The notes under the pieces were generated by a model, which was not told where the DNA came from, searched no databases, and was given only the letters and a program-made list of their open reading frames with translations. A stretch of DNA of 48,120 nt, from positions 1 to 48,120 of the forward strand of contig JAGBNT010000058.1 in the NCBI GenBank assembly GCA_017634255.1, read 5' to 3'. This document shows, piece after piece, positions 36,364-45,023 of the stretch (positions within the stretch are counted from its first letter, which is position 1; every line of letters starts with the position of its first letter). The stretch comes from Lachnospiraceae bacterium. Lineage in GTDB: Bacteria; Bacillota_A; Clostridia; Lachnospirales; Lachnospiraceae. The position numbers and the translations under genes were made by a program.

Positions 36364-36392
36364 TTGACTTTGTCAATGTTAATTCTTATACT
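36364..36392 (+). promoter_or_regulatory. Promoter of the HD-GYP-type gene
   Basis: TTGACT (36364-36369), a 17-bp spacer and TATACT (36387-36392) form a good vegetative promoter. The -35 is inside a perfect palindrome TTGAC-TTT-GTCAA (36364-36376). On the opposite strand TATAAT follows the same palindrome, so divergent control is possible. The leader to the ATG is about 180 nt. Confidence 0.7.
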
Positions 36393-36424
36393 ATATGTTG
36401 TGCATAAAAGTTATTTATGCCACT

Positions 36425-36535
36425 AAACGCTTGGCGCATCTATACGGCATTTAAAATGTGCCGCCGGCATATTTTGCAAGGCAAAATCCTCGCGGGATAG
36501 CGGCATGCAAAAGATACTTTTAGAATAAAAAGCTG
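36425..36535 (+). repeat. Dispersed element with CCTCRCGGGATAGC core, copy 2, in the leader
   Basis: The leader of the plus-strand gene contains a CGGCA/TGCCG hairpin, an ATTTTGC-AAG-GCAAAAT hairpin, then CAAAATCCTCGCGGGATAGC (36482-36501) and GATACTTTTAGAATAAA. Order and core match the spacer at 22160-22284 on the minus strand. A GCCGC/GCGGC pair could close the whole as a multi-helix domain. Confidence 0.55.
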
Positions 36536-36578
36536 TAAGGATTTAGGTTTAATAATCTGTTTTTACGGAGGCTGCTTA

Positions 36579-37640
36579 ATGTATATGGTAGCGACCCCCG
36601 CCCTGCAGATCGGGATGACTGCTGCAGAGGACGTGGTTTCTGGCGATAACCTGATAATCAAAAAGGGTTCCATGATAGATGACATAGCCGTAAAAAAGCT
36701 TCAGGCATATCATATCATGGGAATAAACATAACTGAACCTGCTGACTATGCTTCAACGATGCTCGAAAAGATGAAGCTGTCACGCGACTTTAAGCAGTTC
36801 AAGACAGATTATGAGGCAAACCTCATGGCTTTCAAGGTAGCAGTGGATTCCTTTATACAAAAGAAGGTTCCCTTCCGTATCGTCGATCTTTTTGCGATAA
36901 TCGATCACCTTATCTATCCCAACATGACCCCGACTACGCTCTTTTCCTATATAAGCCTTATCCTGGTCGAGGAGGACCGGATGAACTACGCCCATTCCCT
37001 GAATGTGGCTCTTATTGCCAGGATATTTTCTAAGTGGTTCAGGTTGAACGAGGACGACACCAACACTCTGATTCTATGCGGCTTTCTTTATGATGTGGGA
37101 AAATTCATGCTTCCGAACGATATAATATGGAAGCCGGACAAGCTTTCAAAGATGGAATATGACCTTGTAAAGACACATGCATTTTACGGCTACTACCTTT
37201 TGAGCAAGACGTCGAATATCCCGGAGAATGTCCTTATGGCGACGCTTCAGCACCACGAAAGAGTTGACGGCTCGGGCTATCCCCAGGGGCTTCCGGGAAA
37301 TGAGATAAATCAGTTTGCAAAGATAATCGGAATATTAGATGCCTATGAGGCATTGACCAGCGCCCGTACCTACAGGCGCCCCAAGAATCCTTATGAGGCA
37401 GTGGGAATCCTAAGCTCAGATGGCTACACCAAATATGATGCCTCATATATCAGAAATTTTCTTACCTATATCGTTGAAGAGCTAAAGGGCAACAATGTGC
37501 GGCTCAACAACGGCATGGAGGGTATCGTTGTCATGAACAACCCCAACAATCTTTCACGTCCCTATATCCAGCTCTCCGATGACAATAATATATTCAGCCT
37601 TGCCGACCATAAGGAAGTGTATATCACGGATATAATCTAA
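36579..37640 (+). CDS. Degenerate HD-GYP domain protein
   Basis: A 353-residue protein, the only plus-strand gene. The N-terminal 115 residues contain GMTAAEDVVSGDNLIIKKGSMI, the segment often preceding HD-GYP domains. The HD-GYP domain (about 120-300) has His139, THAFYG with His200, HHERVDGSGYPQGLPG at 225-240 and DAYEALTSARTYRRP, all normal. The HD dyad itself reads YDVGK (171-175) instead of HDIGK, so one metal ligand is lost. The family usually hydrolyses cyclic di-GMP; this member may be inactive, altered or a sensor. GGAGG precedes the ATG by about 7 nt. No response-regulator receiver is attached. Confidence 0.85.
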   Translation: MYMVATPALQIGMTAAEDVVSGDNLIIKKGSMIDDIAVKKLQAYHIMGINITEPADYASTMLEKMKLSRDFKQFKTDYEANLMAFKVAVDSFIQKKVPFRIVDLFAIIDHLIYPNMTPTTLFSYISLILVEEDRMNYAHSLNVALIARIFSKWFRLNEDDTNTLILCGFLYDVGKFMLPNDIIWKPDKLSKMEYDLVKTHAFYGYYLLSKTSNIPENVLMATLQHHERVDGSGYPQGLPGNEINQFAKIIGILDAYEALTSARTYRRPKNPYEAVGILSSDGYTKYDASYIRNFLTYIVEELKGNNVRLNNGMEGIVVMNNPNNLSRPYIQLSDDNNIFSLADHKEVYITDII

Positions 37641-37768
37641 GGAGCTGTAAGCAGGTTTCAGTCCGCCGGCGAAGTTTTTAAGGTGACTCTTTAAAGCGCT
37701 TACACCAGCTTCTTTTCGATGATGTGTCTTTTGCGAAAATACATCTATTACGCCTCCCGATTTTTTTA
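37641..37768. other. Spacer after the HD-GYP gene, no gene
   Basis: Nothing recognisable is seen in this stretch. It joins the broken nuclease fragment that follows. I find no clear intrinsic terminator for the HD-GYP gene here. Confidence 0.5.
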
Positions 37769-38029
37769 CTACGCGCTTACTATTCTGCACGTATGTTTTC
37801 GTTCTCCTGTTGCGGATTCTTTATTGTAACTGATCCCTACCAGCAGGATGTTTCCACAAAAGCCCTGCAGCCCCTCCGGATATTTTTTCTCCAAAATCTG
37901 CGAAATAGCCCCTTCAGCACTTTCATTCCACTTCAATTCTATCAACAGCGCCGGCCAATCAGAGTCATGCTTTGGCAGATATACCACATCTGCATATCCA
38001 TCACCTGATGGGAGTTCCGTTGTCTGTGA
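37769..38029 (-). pseudogene. C-terminal remnant of an AAA-ATPase/PD-(D/E)XK nuclease-like protein
   Basis: An open stretch of 86 codons ending in TAG encodes GDGYADVVYLPKHDSDWPALLIELKWNESAEGAI and then YPEGLQGFCGNILLVGISY. This is the C-terminal PD-(D/E)XK (DUF1703-type) part of the large AAA-ATPase-like family common in Lachnospiraceae: Asp in YADVV and the ELK pair are visible. Intact members are about 500-570 residues. Upstream the frame is closed by a stop at 38030-38032, and no ATPase domain follows. So this is the tail of a decayed gene. The 38030-38253 DNA beyond it has no recognisable gene. Confidence 0.75.
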
Positions 38030-38253
38030 CTATCTCTGCATCCGTTACTCCAAGGGCACCAAGCTGATTAAGAGACCCCCACTTTGCGGGTGAATCCGAC
38101 ACGAATTTGGGTCACGTAGCTCGCTACGCTCCCCAAATCCGGTCGGTTCCCCCACAAACCGGTGACGCACATCTCGGGCAAAGCGTTTTCGGACAGTCTC
38201 CCGAAAGCTCCCTGCCCTTACCTTTTCAATTTTCTGATAATATAGCCCGCTGT

Positions 38254-39426
38254 CTAGAGATAAGCAAACAGATACATAAGCGCCAGCGCCTGATAGGACA
38301 GCAGGATGTTTCCTTCATGGAAGAGGTAGCTTCCGTAGGTAAACATCGGGATCACATTCATTATGACCGCCGCAGGAGCCATCCTTATATCAAAGGCTAG
38401 GGTATAGGCGGTTATGAGCAATATCGCCATATAGTCATAGCGGCTGTGCATTCCCGGCAAAAACATGGGACAGGTCATAAAGAGCCACCCTGCCATAAGC
38501 AGCAGGAGCTTCGGCGTAACTGCCTCCCGCCTCGACCTGAAAAAGACCGCTGCAAAGACAAAAATTGAGGCACAGATCAAAAGTGCCGGAAGAGTCATTG
38601 CCTCGTAGCTGTCGAGTCCGAAGCAGTATACATTTGGAAAGCCCACTGTCATCTTGCCTATGACTCCCTGTCTGAAATAGGTTGCATATGTATCGTAGAC
38701 GCTCTTTCCGCAGGCTATTGCCGGCAGACCGGCTGCAATATACATTCCCGGGAACCACAAAAATTCAAATATGCTGAACTCAAAATACAAAAGATACAGC
38801 ACGACCAGAAAGGGTATCATAAAAAGGGTCTGCAGCTTAAAGATAAAGGCTATTCCGAAGATAAAAAACGCCAGATGGAATTTCTTTTGAAACAGCTTGT
38901 ACATGGCTATGATGATAAAGCAGGTATATATTGCGTCGCACTGCTTCCAGAGCGTACCATTCAGCATGCACGAGGGAAGGTATAAGAGCATCAGGGCGAC
39001 AAACATTGCCCTCCTGTTTCTCTCCCTGAATACGCCCTCTGTCCTGTTTTCCATAAGTAAGACAAGAAATTTATACACATAGATGACGGCTATATACTCA
39101 AAAAGGCAGGATAAAAAGGATATGCCTATTCCCTCGTCCACGGGCAGGACCGAAAGGAGCGCCAGATAGAGATTGTAGGGCACATAATAGTTTCCCACCC
39201 GGGAAGCCAGCCCATCTACTATGCCAAGCTGTCGGTACTGCGTTATCCACGCCAGAAGATAATTATTGAAATCCCCTGATATATAGCTGCCGTTGAATTT
39301 AAAGGTCGCAAGCTTAATGGTTATTGCTATCGAAAAGAGCAGTATTACAGCTGCCGCCAACTCGTAAAAATACTTTTCAACCAGACCTTTTAAAAACCGG
39401 TCTACTGCATTTCTCTGTTTTTCCAT
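38254..39426 (-). CDS. Gpi18-like mannosyltransferase, polytopic membrane protein
   Basis: A 390-residue integral membrane protein with about 10 hydrophobic segments. The segment YISGDFNNYLLAWITQYRQLG early in the chain and WKQCDAIYTCFIIIAMYKLFQKKFH followed by FKLQTLFMIPF match the Gpi18/COG5542 GT-C glycosyltransferases, which use polyprenyl-phosphate sugars outside the membrane. Asp in SGDF (near 56) is the likely catalytic residue. The start is uncertain: the ATG at 39426 has GGGGA 13-14 nt upstream, and an ATG nine codons earlier has no ribosome site. It lies 85 bp after the PBP gene. The acceptor is unknown; a cell-surface glycan is likely. Confidence 0.72.
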   Translation of the reverse strand: MEKQRNAVDRFLKGLVEKYFYELAAAVILLFSIAITIKLATFKFNGSYISGDFNNYLLAWITQYRQLGIVDGLASRVGNYYVPYNLYLALLSVLPVDEGIGISFLSCLFEYIAVIYVYKFLVLLMENRTEGVFRERNRRAMFVALMLLYLPSCMLNGTLWKQCDAIYTCFIIIAMYKLFQKKFHLAFFIFGIAFIFKLQTLFMIPFLVVLYLLYFEFSIFEFLWFPGMYIAAGLPAIACGKSVYDTYATYFRQGVIGKMTVGFPNVYCFGLDSYEAMTLPALLICASIFVFAAVFFRSRREAVTPKLLLLMAGWLFMTCPMFLPGMHSRYDYMAILLITAYTLAFDIRMAPAAVIMNVIPMFTYGSYLFHEGNILLSYQALALMYLFAYL

Positions 39427-39461
39427 ATCTTCAAGGCTTCCCCTTTTAATCATTTATTATT

Positions 39462-39500
39462 CAGTAAACGGCAAAGCTCATTTTGTTTTGGCGTTTACTG
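39462..39500. repeat. Inverted repeat between PBP and mannosyltransferase genes
   Basis: CAGTAAACG (39462-39470) and CGTTTACTG (39492-39500) are perfect 9-bp arms around 21 nt. There is no T-tract, so an operator or processing site is more likely than a terminator. Confidence 0.45.
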
Positions 39501-39511
39501 CGCGCCGACCG

Positions 39512-41011
39512 CTATTGCGGCAGTCCCTTACTATAATAAACATCAAATATCCTTTTTGCAATGGGAACGGCGTACTCTCCCCCGCTTCCGGCTCCCTCGA
39601 CTATGACGGTTACGGCTATATCAGGAGACTCGACGTTAGAAAATCCGGTGAACCAGGCGTGGGAATTACCCTTTACATTTCCGTACTCTGCCGATCCTGT
39701 TTTTCCGGCTGCGCTGTAGCTTAAGCCTGCCAGGGCGCGTCCCGTTCCCCCGTTTTCCACCACTCCCGTCATGAAGTTTTTCATTATCCCCGCCTCTTCG
39801 GCGCTCATGAGCATCCCGTAAGCCTTGGGAGAAAAGACCTGCACATCATCTCCCCGGTAATTGGTTATCCTCTCAATCTCATAGGGTGTCATCAAAACTC
39901 CGTCATTGGCAATGGCTGCGGTTATCAGCAGAAGATGCATCGGGGTTATCAGCGTCTTTCCCTGCCCTATGGAGGTCTGCAGCAGCTCCTCATCGGTCGG
40001 TGACTCGCTCAGCACGTACTGGCTGTCCTTATGGGTATAATCCACAGGCAGCTCCTCATTAAAAAGAAGCTTCTTCACATTCCGCCCCATCTTCTTAAGA
40101 TCCAGCAGGGTGCAGATATTCGCAAAGGAGGAATTGCAGGATTTTTCAAAGGATTTGTGTATTCCCACTTTTCCGTGCACATTTCCATGAAAGCAGGACA
40201 CGCTCGAATCCCCGTAAGTAAAGCTTCCTTTGCAGTTAAAATAGTAGTCCTCGTAGGTCTCAGGGTTTTCCCTGATATATTCCAGAAGCGTGGCTATCTT
40301 AAAGGTGGAGCCCGGAGGGTAGAGCCCCTGCGTCACCCTGTTTACCAGCGGCGAATTGACTGTATCAGCGCTTATCCTGTCCCAGTGCACGTCTATATCG
40401 TTGGGGTCGAAATCCGGCTTCGATACCATCGCAAGTATCTTCCCCGTCCTGACCTCCATCACCGCTACCGCACCCTTATATACTCCCAGCGCATCGTACG
40501 CCGCCTTCTGCAGACTCGGTTCAAAGGTTGTATAGACGTAGTCTCCATAGTTACGCGCCCCCTCCATCTCCTTTTCCAGCCTTTCCTTTACAGGGGCATT
40601 GGAGGTCAGAAGGCTTATATTTGCAAGTCTTTCCATCCCCTGAACCCCGTGGGTCGAGAAGCCGACAGCATGGGCGTAAAGCTCATGCTCCGGATAATAG
40701 CGCACCTCTTTATCCCCGTCCATAGCCTGCTCAGCCAGTACCTCCCCGTCGGAAGCAAATATCTTGCCCCTTATGACCCTCTGCTCTAAATTCTTCTGCC
40801 TGGGGTTATAGGAGCTGGTAATTTCCTTAGGGGCCCGCGCATAGACGTAGTAGGACATAAAAATGAGCATCAGGGCAAGTGCCGACGAAAAGAAAATGAC
40901 GATAATGTTCATCTCTCTGTTGGCTCTTCTCCTGCGCCTGCGCCTTGCCTCTATTGCAAGGAGCTCCTCTTCTGTAAGGCTGTCATCAATCCGCTGTGTT
41001 TTTCTCTCCAT
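39512..41011 (-). CDS. Class B penicillin-binding protein (PbpA-like transpeptidase)
   Basis: A 499-residue peptidoglycan transpeptidase with one N-terminal membrane helix (about 35-58) after an arginine-rich cytoplasmic tail. The transpeptidase domain has the serine SxxK in PPGSTFKIATL (Ser235, Lys238), SxN in KSCNSSFAN near 292 and KTG in AAGKTGSAEYG near 427. There is no large dimerisation module, as in the short PbpA class paired with RodA/FtsW. It follows the SEDS gene by 60 nt, so the two probably form a glycan polymerase-crosslinker pair in elongation, division or sporulation. AGGGAAAATAT precedes the ATG. Confidence 0.93.
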   Translation of the reverse strand: MERKTQRIDDSLTEEELLAIEARRRRRRRANREMNIIVIFFSSALALMLIFMSYYVYARAPKEITSSYNPRQKNLEQRVIRGKIFASDGEVLAEQAMDGDKEVRYYPEHELYAHAVGFSTHGVQGMERLANISLLTSNAPVKERLEKEMEGARNYGDYVYTTFEPSLQKAAYDALGVYKGAVAVMEVRTGKILAMVSKPDFDPNDIDVHWDRISADTVNSPLVNRVTQGLYPPGSTFKIATLLEYIRENPETYEDYYFNCKGSFTYGDSSVSCFHGNVHGKVGIHKSFEKSCNSSFANICTLLDLKKMGRNVKKLLFNEELPVDYTHKDSQYVLSESPTDEELLQTSIGQGKTLITPMHLLLITAAIANDGVLMTPYEIERITNYRGDDVQVFSPKAYGMLMSAEEAGIMKNFMTGVVENGGTGRALAGLSYSAAGKTGSAEYGNVKGNSHAWFTGFSNVESPDIAVTVIVEGAGSGGEYAVPIAKRIFDVYYSKGLPQ

Positions 41012-41071
41012 ATATTTTCCCTAAGAAAACTCTGTTCAAAGTATTTCCCGCGCATCCTGTCGGAGGCAGCA

Positions 41072-42409
41072 TTACTTTTTTATCAGACACACTCCCTGTA
41101 CCAGCGCGAACATCGTAAGTGTCACCAGCATTGAGGAGCCGCCGTAGCTTATTAGCGGAAGGGTAACTCCGGTCAACGGTATGAATTTAGTCGCCCCGCC
41201 CACGTTTAGCAGTATCTGAAAGCCATAATTTACTGCACAGCCCAGGGTCAGCAGTCTGAAAAAAATATCGCTGCATCGCATCGCAGTATTCATGAACATC
41301 AAAAAAGTACTTATGCAGACCAATATGAGGCAGATACCGAAGATGGCTCCAAATTCCTCTCCTATGGCGCTGAATACAAAATCCGCCTCTACCACGGGTA
41401 TCTTATTCGGGGAGCCCTTGGTAAGCCCCATGCCGAACCAGCTTCCGGTGCCAATCGCGAAGAGGGACTGGGCTATCTGGTAGCCCTGACCATCGATAAC
41501 ACTGTATGGGTCCCTCCATGCGATTACTCTTGTACGCACATGGGAAAAAAGCTTATAGCCCAGAACGGCTCCAAAGCTCCCCGCCAGGGCACCTGCCCCG
41601 ACATACAGCGGATTATGCGTGGAAACAAAGATTATTGCGATATACATGATGAAAAATATAAGAGCCGCCCCCAGATCCCTTGATATTACGAGGATCACAA
41701 CATGGACTGCAGCGATCGCGGCAGAGATAAGAATATTTTTAAGCTCCGGAGTGTACCTCGTATAGTCAAAATATTCATCCTCTTCCTCCTCGTCTGTCGG
41801 AGAAAGGATACCCGCCATGGAAAGTATAAAGGAAAGCTTTATAAATTCCGAGGGCTGGAAGGTAATGCCGAAAATGGTGTAGCTGATCTTTGAGCCGAAG
41901 GTCACAGCTCCGGCGATAAAAACTATGAATAAAACAACAGCTCCGGCGATACCGGGTATGAGCGCATAGCGCTTAAGGAGCTTTAGCCTCTTTGTAAAAA
42001 GGGGGATAAGGCTGGTCAGTACCAGGCTGACCGCAACTATAAAAAACTGCTTCACCGCCTTTTCCGGCGACAGGCGGGTCAGGATTACGAAGCTTACCGC
42101 GAGAAACAGGCACATATTATTCGTGACAAGCAGCACCGCCCTCTTATATACCAGCCTGTATATGAGGATCACTGCAAAAAACAATATCTCCTGCAGGGCA
42201 CATAGGACCATTAGCTGCATATTGTCCTTTTCCAGCGAAAGCACGAAATAACCCAGCACATGGATAAGCACCATGAAGATATTCTGCATTATATAAAAGC
42301 CCTTGCGCTCGTCCGGTCTGACTCCGGCTGCGGCAAAGCTGTTAAAGGCATAAAATGCCATAAAAAACGGCAGAGCATAGCGGCTCAGTGCCGTGATGAC
42401 CGTATTCAT
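41072..42409 (-). CDS. SEDS-family peptidoglycan polymerase (FtsW/RodA/SpoVE)
   Basis: A 445-residue membrane protein with ten or more helices of the SEDS family, which polymerises lipid II into glycan strands. The signature stretches are FQPSEFIKLSFILSMAGIL near 205, SRDLGAALIFFIMYIAIIF near 275, VDGQGYQIAQSLFAIGTGSWFGMGL near 325, EADFVFSAIGEEFGAIFG near 358 and the C-terminal FIPLTGVTLPLISYGGSSM. A larger cytoplasmic loop (TDEEEEDEYFDYTRYTPE) is acidic. Which of FtsW, RodA or SpoVE it is cannot be fixed. It lies 10 nt after the second U32-type gene and 60 nt before the class B PBP. Confidence 0.93.
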   Translation of the reverse strand: MNTVITALSRYALPFFMAFYAFNSFAAAGVRPDERKGFYIMQNIFMVLIHVLGYFVLSLEKDNMQLMVLCALQEILFFAVILIYRLVYKRAVLLVTNNMCLFLAVSFVILTRLSPEKAVKQFFIVAVSLVLTSLIPLFTKRLKLLKRYALIPGIAGAVVLFIVFIAGAVTFGSKISYTIFGITFQPSEFIKLSFILSMAGILSPTDEEEEDEYFDYTRYTPELKNILISAAIAAVHVVILVISRDLGAALIFFIMYIAIIFVSTHNPLYVGAGALAGSFGAVLGYKLFSHVRTRVIAWRDPYSVIDGQGYQIAQSLFAIGTGSWFGMGLTKGSPNKIPVVEADFVFSAIGEEFGAIFGICLILVCISTFLMFMNTAMRCSDIFFRLLTLGCAVNYGFQILLNVGGATKFIPLTGVTLPLISYGGSSMLVTLTMFALVQGVCLIKK

Positions 42410-42419
42410 TGCTTAAAGG

Positions 42420-43265
42420 CTACTCCACTGCGTTTTTAAAATGACCGTAGGTAAAGCTGTTTAAAATCTCCGGAGCCGCTTTCCCCGGCGCTGCCTTATC
42501 CCTCTTACCTTCTCGTAAGAGCGGCACCTGACAATCCCTGATTAAGTTTACATAATATTCAAGTATCGCTGCCGCACTCTTATAGTCCTCATCTGTAAAA
42601 TCCAGACGCAGGGTATGGGGGTTAAGCTCGCAAACCCTGTCCATTGCCTTATGCAGCGAGGTCGGCACCGAATTATAGATCACGTTGTAACAGTATCTGC
42701 AGTCACAGAGCACGGGAAAGTCAGTGTTTTTCCTGTCTTTTAAGTTTACATAAAATTGTCCGCGCCCTGCAGCCGGGTTATCCTCTCTTCCGCCTGTATG
42801 TGCACATTTCTTCCTGCTGTCCTTGTAGACGCAGTTAGCACTGATCATAAGTCCCGCCCTGCCGTATACGATAAGCTCCGAGCTCTCCGGATATCCCCTT
42901 TCAGCCAGCTCCTTAAAATTAAGCTCCAGCGGATAGGTTGTGCGAGTGACCCCGTCCTCCATTAGCTCTCTTACCGCTCCGGCATTCATAGTATAAACTC
43001 CGCAGTCCGCAACTATCTCCTTACTTAAGCCCTGCTCAAGGATATAGCCCAGCTCATCCGTATTTCTTATCAGTACCCCGTCTGCACGGCTGTCTATATG
43101 GATTTCAGTGCCCTTCCTGAATACATGGGGCATAAGCTGTATCCATTTTTGCGCCCCTTTCCCGGAACATAAGGGAAACTCATAAGAATATATATAGTCC
43201 GCTGTCCCAAGGGCAGCTATTTTCCCGGCGAGTCCCTCCCGCTCACAAAGAACGCCTATATTCAC
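42420..43265 (-). CDS. Second-half protein of a split U32 peptidase-like enzyme
   Basis: A 281-residue cytoplasmic protein that resembles the C-terminal half of long U32-family proteins: YIYSYEFPLCSGKGA, ADGVLIRNTDELGYI, IVADCGVYTMNAGAVRELM and a cysteine cluster CDCRYC near 187-192. It starts at a GTG inside the end of the preceding U32 gene (23-nt overlap), with AAGGAG 7 nt upstream inside that gene, so it is translationally coupled rather than a sequencing frameshift. Members of the U32 group include RNA-hydroxylation enzymes (RlhA, TrhP), so the pair probably acts together on rRNA or tRNA. Confidence 0.78.
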   Translation of the reverse strand: MNIGVLCEREGLAGKIAALGTADYIYSYEFPLCSGKGAQKWIQLMPHVFRKGTEIHIDSRADGVLIRNTDELGYILEQGLSKEIVADCGVYTMNAGAVRELMEDGVTRTTYPLELNFKELAERGYPESSELIVYGRAGLMISANCVYKDSRKKCAHTGGREDNPAAGRGQFYVNLKDRKNTDFPVLCDCRYCYNVIYNSVPTSLHKAMDRVCELNPHTLRLDFTDEDYKSAAAILEYYVNLIRDCQVPLLREGKRDKAAPGKAAPEILNSFTYGHFKNAVE

Positions 43266-44574
43266 TTAACAGCTCCTTTTTAAGCTTATTTATGGTCTCT
43301 CTTTTAAGCTCGTTTATCGCTCCGTTGGGTATGAATACATCGCCTTCGATATTTACCTTGAGCTCCAAAAACTCAAACTCTGTTTCTCCGGTCTTTTTAA
43401 GCCTGTCTTCCACATCCTTAGCCGACATGGCTCTGCTTCTGGCGACCTGCACAATGCCGCCCTGTTGTGTTATATGTTTCCTGCCGAGACTAACGCTTAA
43501 TAAAGCCGGCTCTCCCGCCCTTAGCAGACACTCTCCCCTTATCCCCGCCTTAGGAGGCTTAGGGATAAAGGTATCGGCATAGTCTGTTTTATAGGCTCCC
43601 TTTTCATAGGTCACCATGTCCGTCCCGTTATGCTTCTCATAATAACCGTGACTCAAGCCCCCTCTCGAATAGAGATTGACAAGGGTATCGAGGTCGGACG
43701 AGTTTACATAACTCAACCTAGCCTCAGATTGGTTCGTGTAGTTCCTGTCAGATTGGTTTACATAACTCAAATCCGTCCCTTTCCCCTCATAGTTCCCGCT
43801 GTAATACCTGTCGATATATTTCCTGTACATGCTGGTCACTGCGTAAACATATTCCGGCGCCTTCATCCTACCCTCTATCTTAAGGGAACTGACCCCAGCC
43901 TCTATTATCCCTGGCAGTATGTCTAATGTACACATATCCTTCATGGAAAGAAGATATTCCTCCCTCCCCTTCCCCGTCCGGTAGGGCTGTCTGCAGGGAC
44001 CGGCGCAGCGCCCCCTATTACCGCTCCTGCCTCCTAAGAAGGAGCTGAATAGGCAGAAGCCAGAATATGAGTAGCACATAGCCCCGTGTATAAAAACCTC
44101 TATCTCTATCCCTGAATTTTTCCTTATGTTTTTTATCTCCTCCAGACTTAGCTCCCTGGCGGTCACAACCCTGGTCATGCCCTTTTTTTCACAGTATCTT
44201 GCCCCGTAGACATTTGCAATGGACAGCTGGGTGCTCCCGTGGACCTCCATTCTGGGAAAATTCTTAAGCAATATGCCTGCAGCTCCGAGATCCTGAACTA
44301 TGCAGCCGTCGAGACCCGCCCTGTAAAAGGGCTCTATAAATTCATTGAGCCTTTCAAGCTCCTTCTCCTTCATCAGGATATTTAAGGTAAGATAGAGCTT
44401 CTTACCTAGAATATGGGCGTAATCTATTGCCGCTACCATCCCCGCGGTATCAAAATTAGCCGAATACGCACGGGCTGAAAATTCGTCAGCACCGGCATAA
44501 ACGGCATCCGCTCCGCCTGCAAAAGCAGCGTACATGGAGTTTATATCCCCCGCGGGGGACAAAAGCTCGACCAT
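43243..44574 (-). CDS. U32 peptidase family protein (RNA-hydroxylase-like)
   Basis: A 443-residue U32 protein. The family signature EVFIHGAMCYSYSGFCLFS is at 159-177 and supplies Cys167 and Cys174; with Cys190 and Cys194 (RGRCAGPC) they make the four-cysteine iron-sulfur-type site known from RlhA/TrhP. ELLSPAGDINSMYAAFAGGADAVYAG is the standard start. Residues about 263-294 are an Asn/Ser/Tyr-rich insertion (two LSYVN units) in a linker where relatives have a short loop; its DNA carries two copies of TTATGTAAAC. The start overlaps the zapA stop by one base (TAATG). The substrate, tRNA uridine-34 or 23S rRNA, is not determinable here. Confidence 0.9.
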   Translation of the reverse strand: MVELLSPAGDINSMYAAFAGGADAVYAGADEFSARAYSANFDTAGMVAAIDYAHILGKKLYLTLNILMKEKELERLNEFIEPFYRAGLDGCIVQDLGAAGILLKNFPRMEVHGSTQLSIANVYGARYCEKKGMTRVVTARELSLEEIKNIRKNSGIEIEVFIHGAMCYSYSGFCLFSSFLGGRSGNRGRCAGPCRQPYRTGKGREEYLLSMKDMCTLDILPGIIEAGVSSLKIEGRMKAPEYVYAVTSMYRKYIDRYYSGNYEGKGTDLSYVNQSDRNYTNQSEARLSYVNSSDLDTLVNLYSRGGLSHGYYEKHNGTDMVTYEKGAYKTDYADTFIPKPPKAGIRGECLLRAGEPALLSVSLGRKHITQQGGIVQVARSRAMSAKDVEDRLKKTGETEFEFLELKVNIEGDVFIPNGAINELKRETINKLKKELLSEYRRSL

Positions 44575-45023
44575 TATTTTTTACTGTTGTTGCGCGTTTC
44601 CGACCGCGCTTCATCTATGGAATTGGAAATCCCCAGCTTTGTTTCAAGCTTTATTATCTTTTTCTGGTTTTCGTTATTCTCTTTTTGCAGCTCCCTTAAG
44701 GTCTCATCCATACTTTTTAGCTTTATCTGTGTCGTTATCAGATTGTGCTTTGCGTCGTAGAGCTCCTTATCCTTGTTATCAAGCTCCTCCTGAAGTATTT
44801 CCAGCTGCTTCTTTGCCTTGAAGTAATCGTCGGCAATATTAAGCTCCAGCAGGATGCTCTGAAGATCGGCACTCTGCCTGATATAGGATTCTATCTTTGA
44901 ATATTCGGCAATTTTACCATTTATATACGCTGCAACCCTCTGCAGGTACTCCTCACTTTCGGAGCCCCTTAAGGTAAGCACCTTACCGCCTATAACAACC
45001 TCGGTATCCGTCTTGTCAGCCAT
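44574..45023 (-). CDS. zapA: Cell division protein ZapA
   Basis: A 149-residue protein with the ZapA domain in the first 90 residues (DTEVVIGGKVLTLRGSESEEYLQRVAAYINGKI) and a long C-terminal coiled coil (about 85-140, QLEILQEELDNKDKELYDAKHNL). ZapA bundles FtsZ filaments at the division septum. The coiled-coil tail is longer than in E. coli ZapA, as usual for Firmicutes. The leader upstream (45024-45209) contains three TTATGTAAAC repeats and no clear terminator for ruvB. The stop overlaps the start of the U32 gene. Confidence 0.92.
   Translation of the reverse strand: MADKTDTEVVIGGKVLTLRGSESEEYLQRVAAYINGKIAEYSKIESYIRQSADLQSILLELNIADDYFKAKKQLEILQEELDNKDKELYDAKHNLITTQIKLKSMDETLRELQKENNENQKKIIKLETKLGISNSIDEARSETRNNSKK

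Noticed and set aside
36222..36578. Cyclic di-GMP riboswitch before the HD-GYP gene
   Set aside because: A GGGGCAAACCCC stretch recalls part of the GEMM motif, but the conserved GEMM core and second helix are absent and it lies before the promoter.
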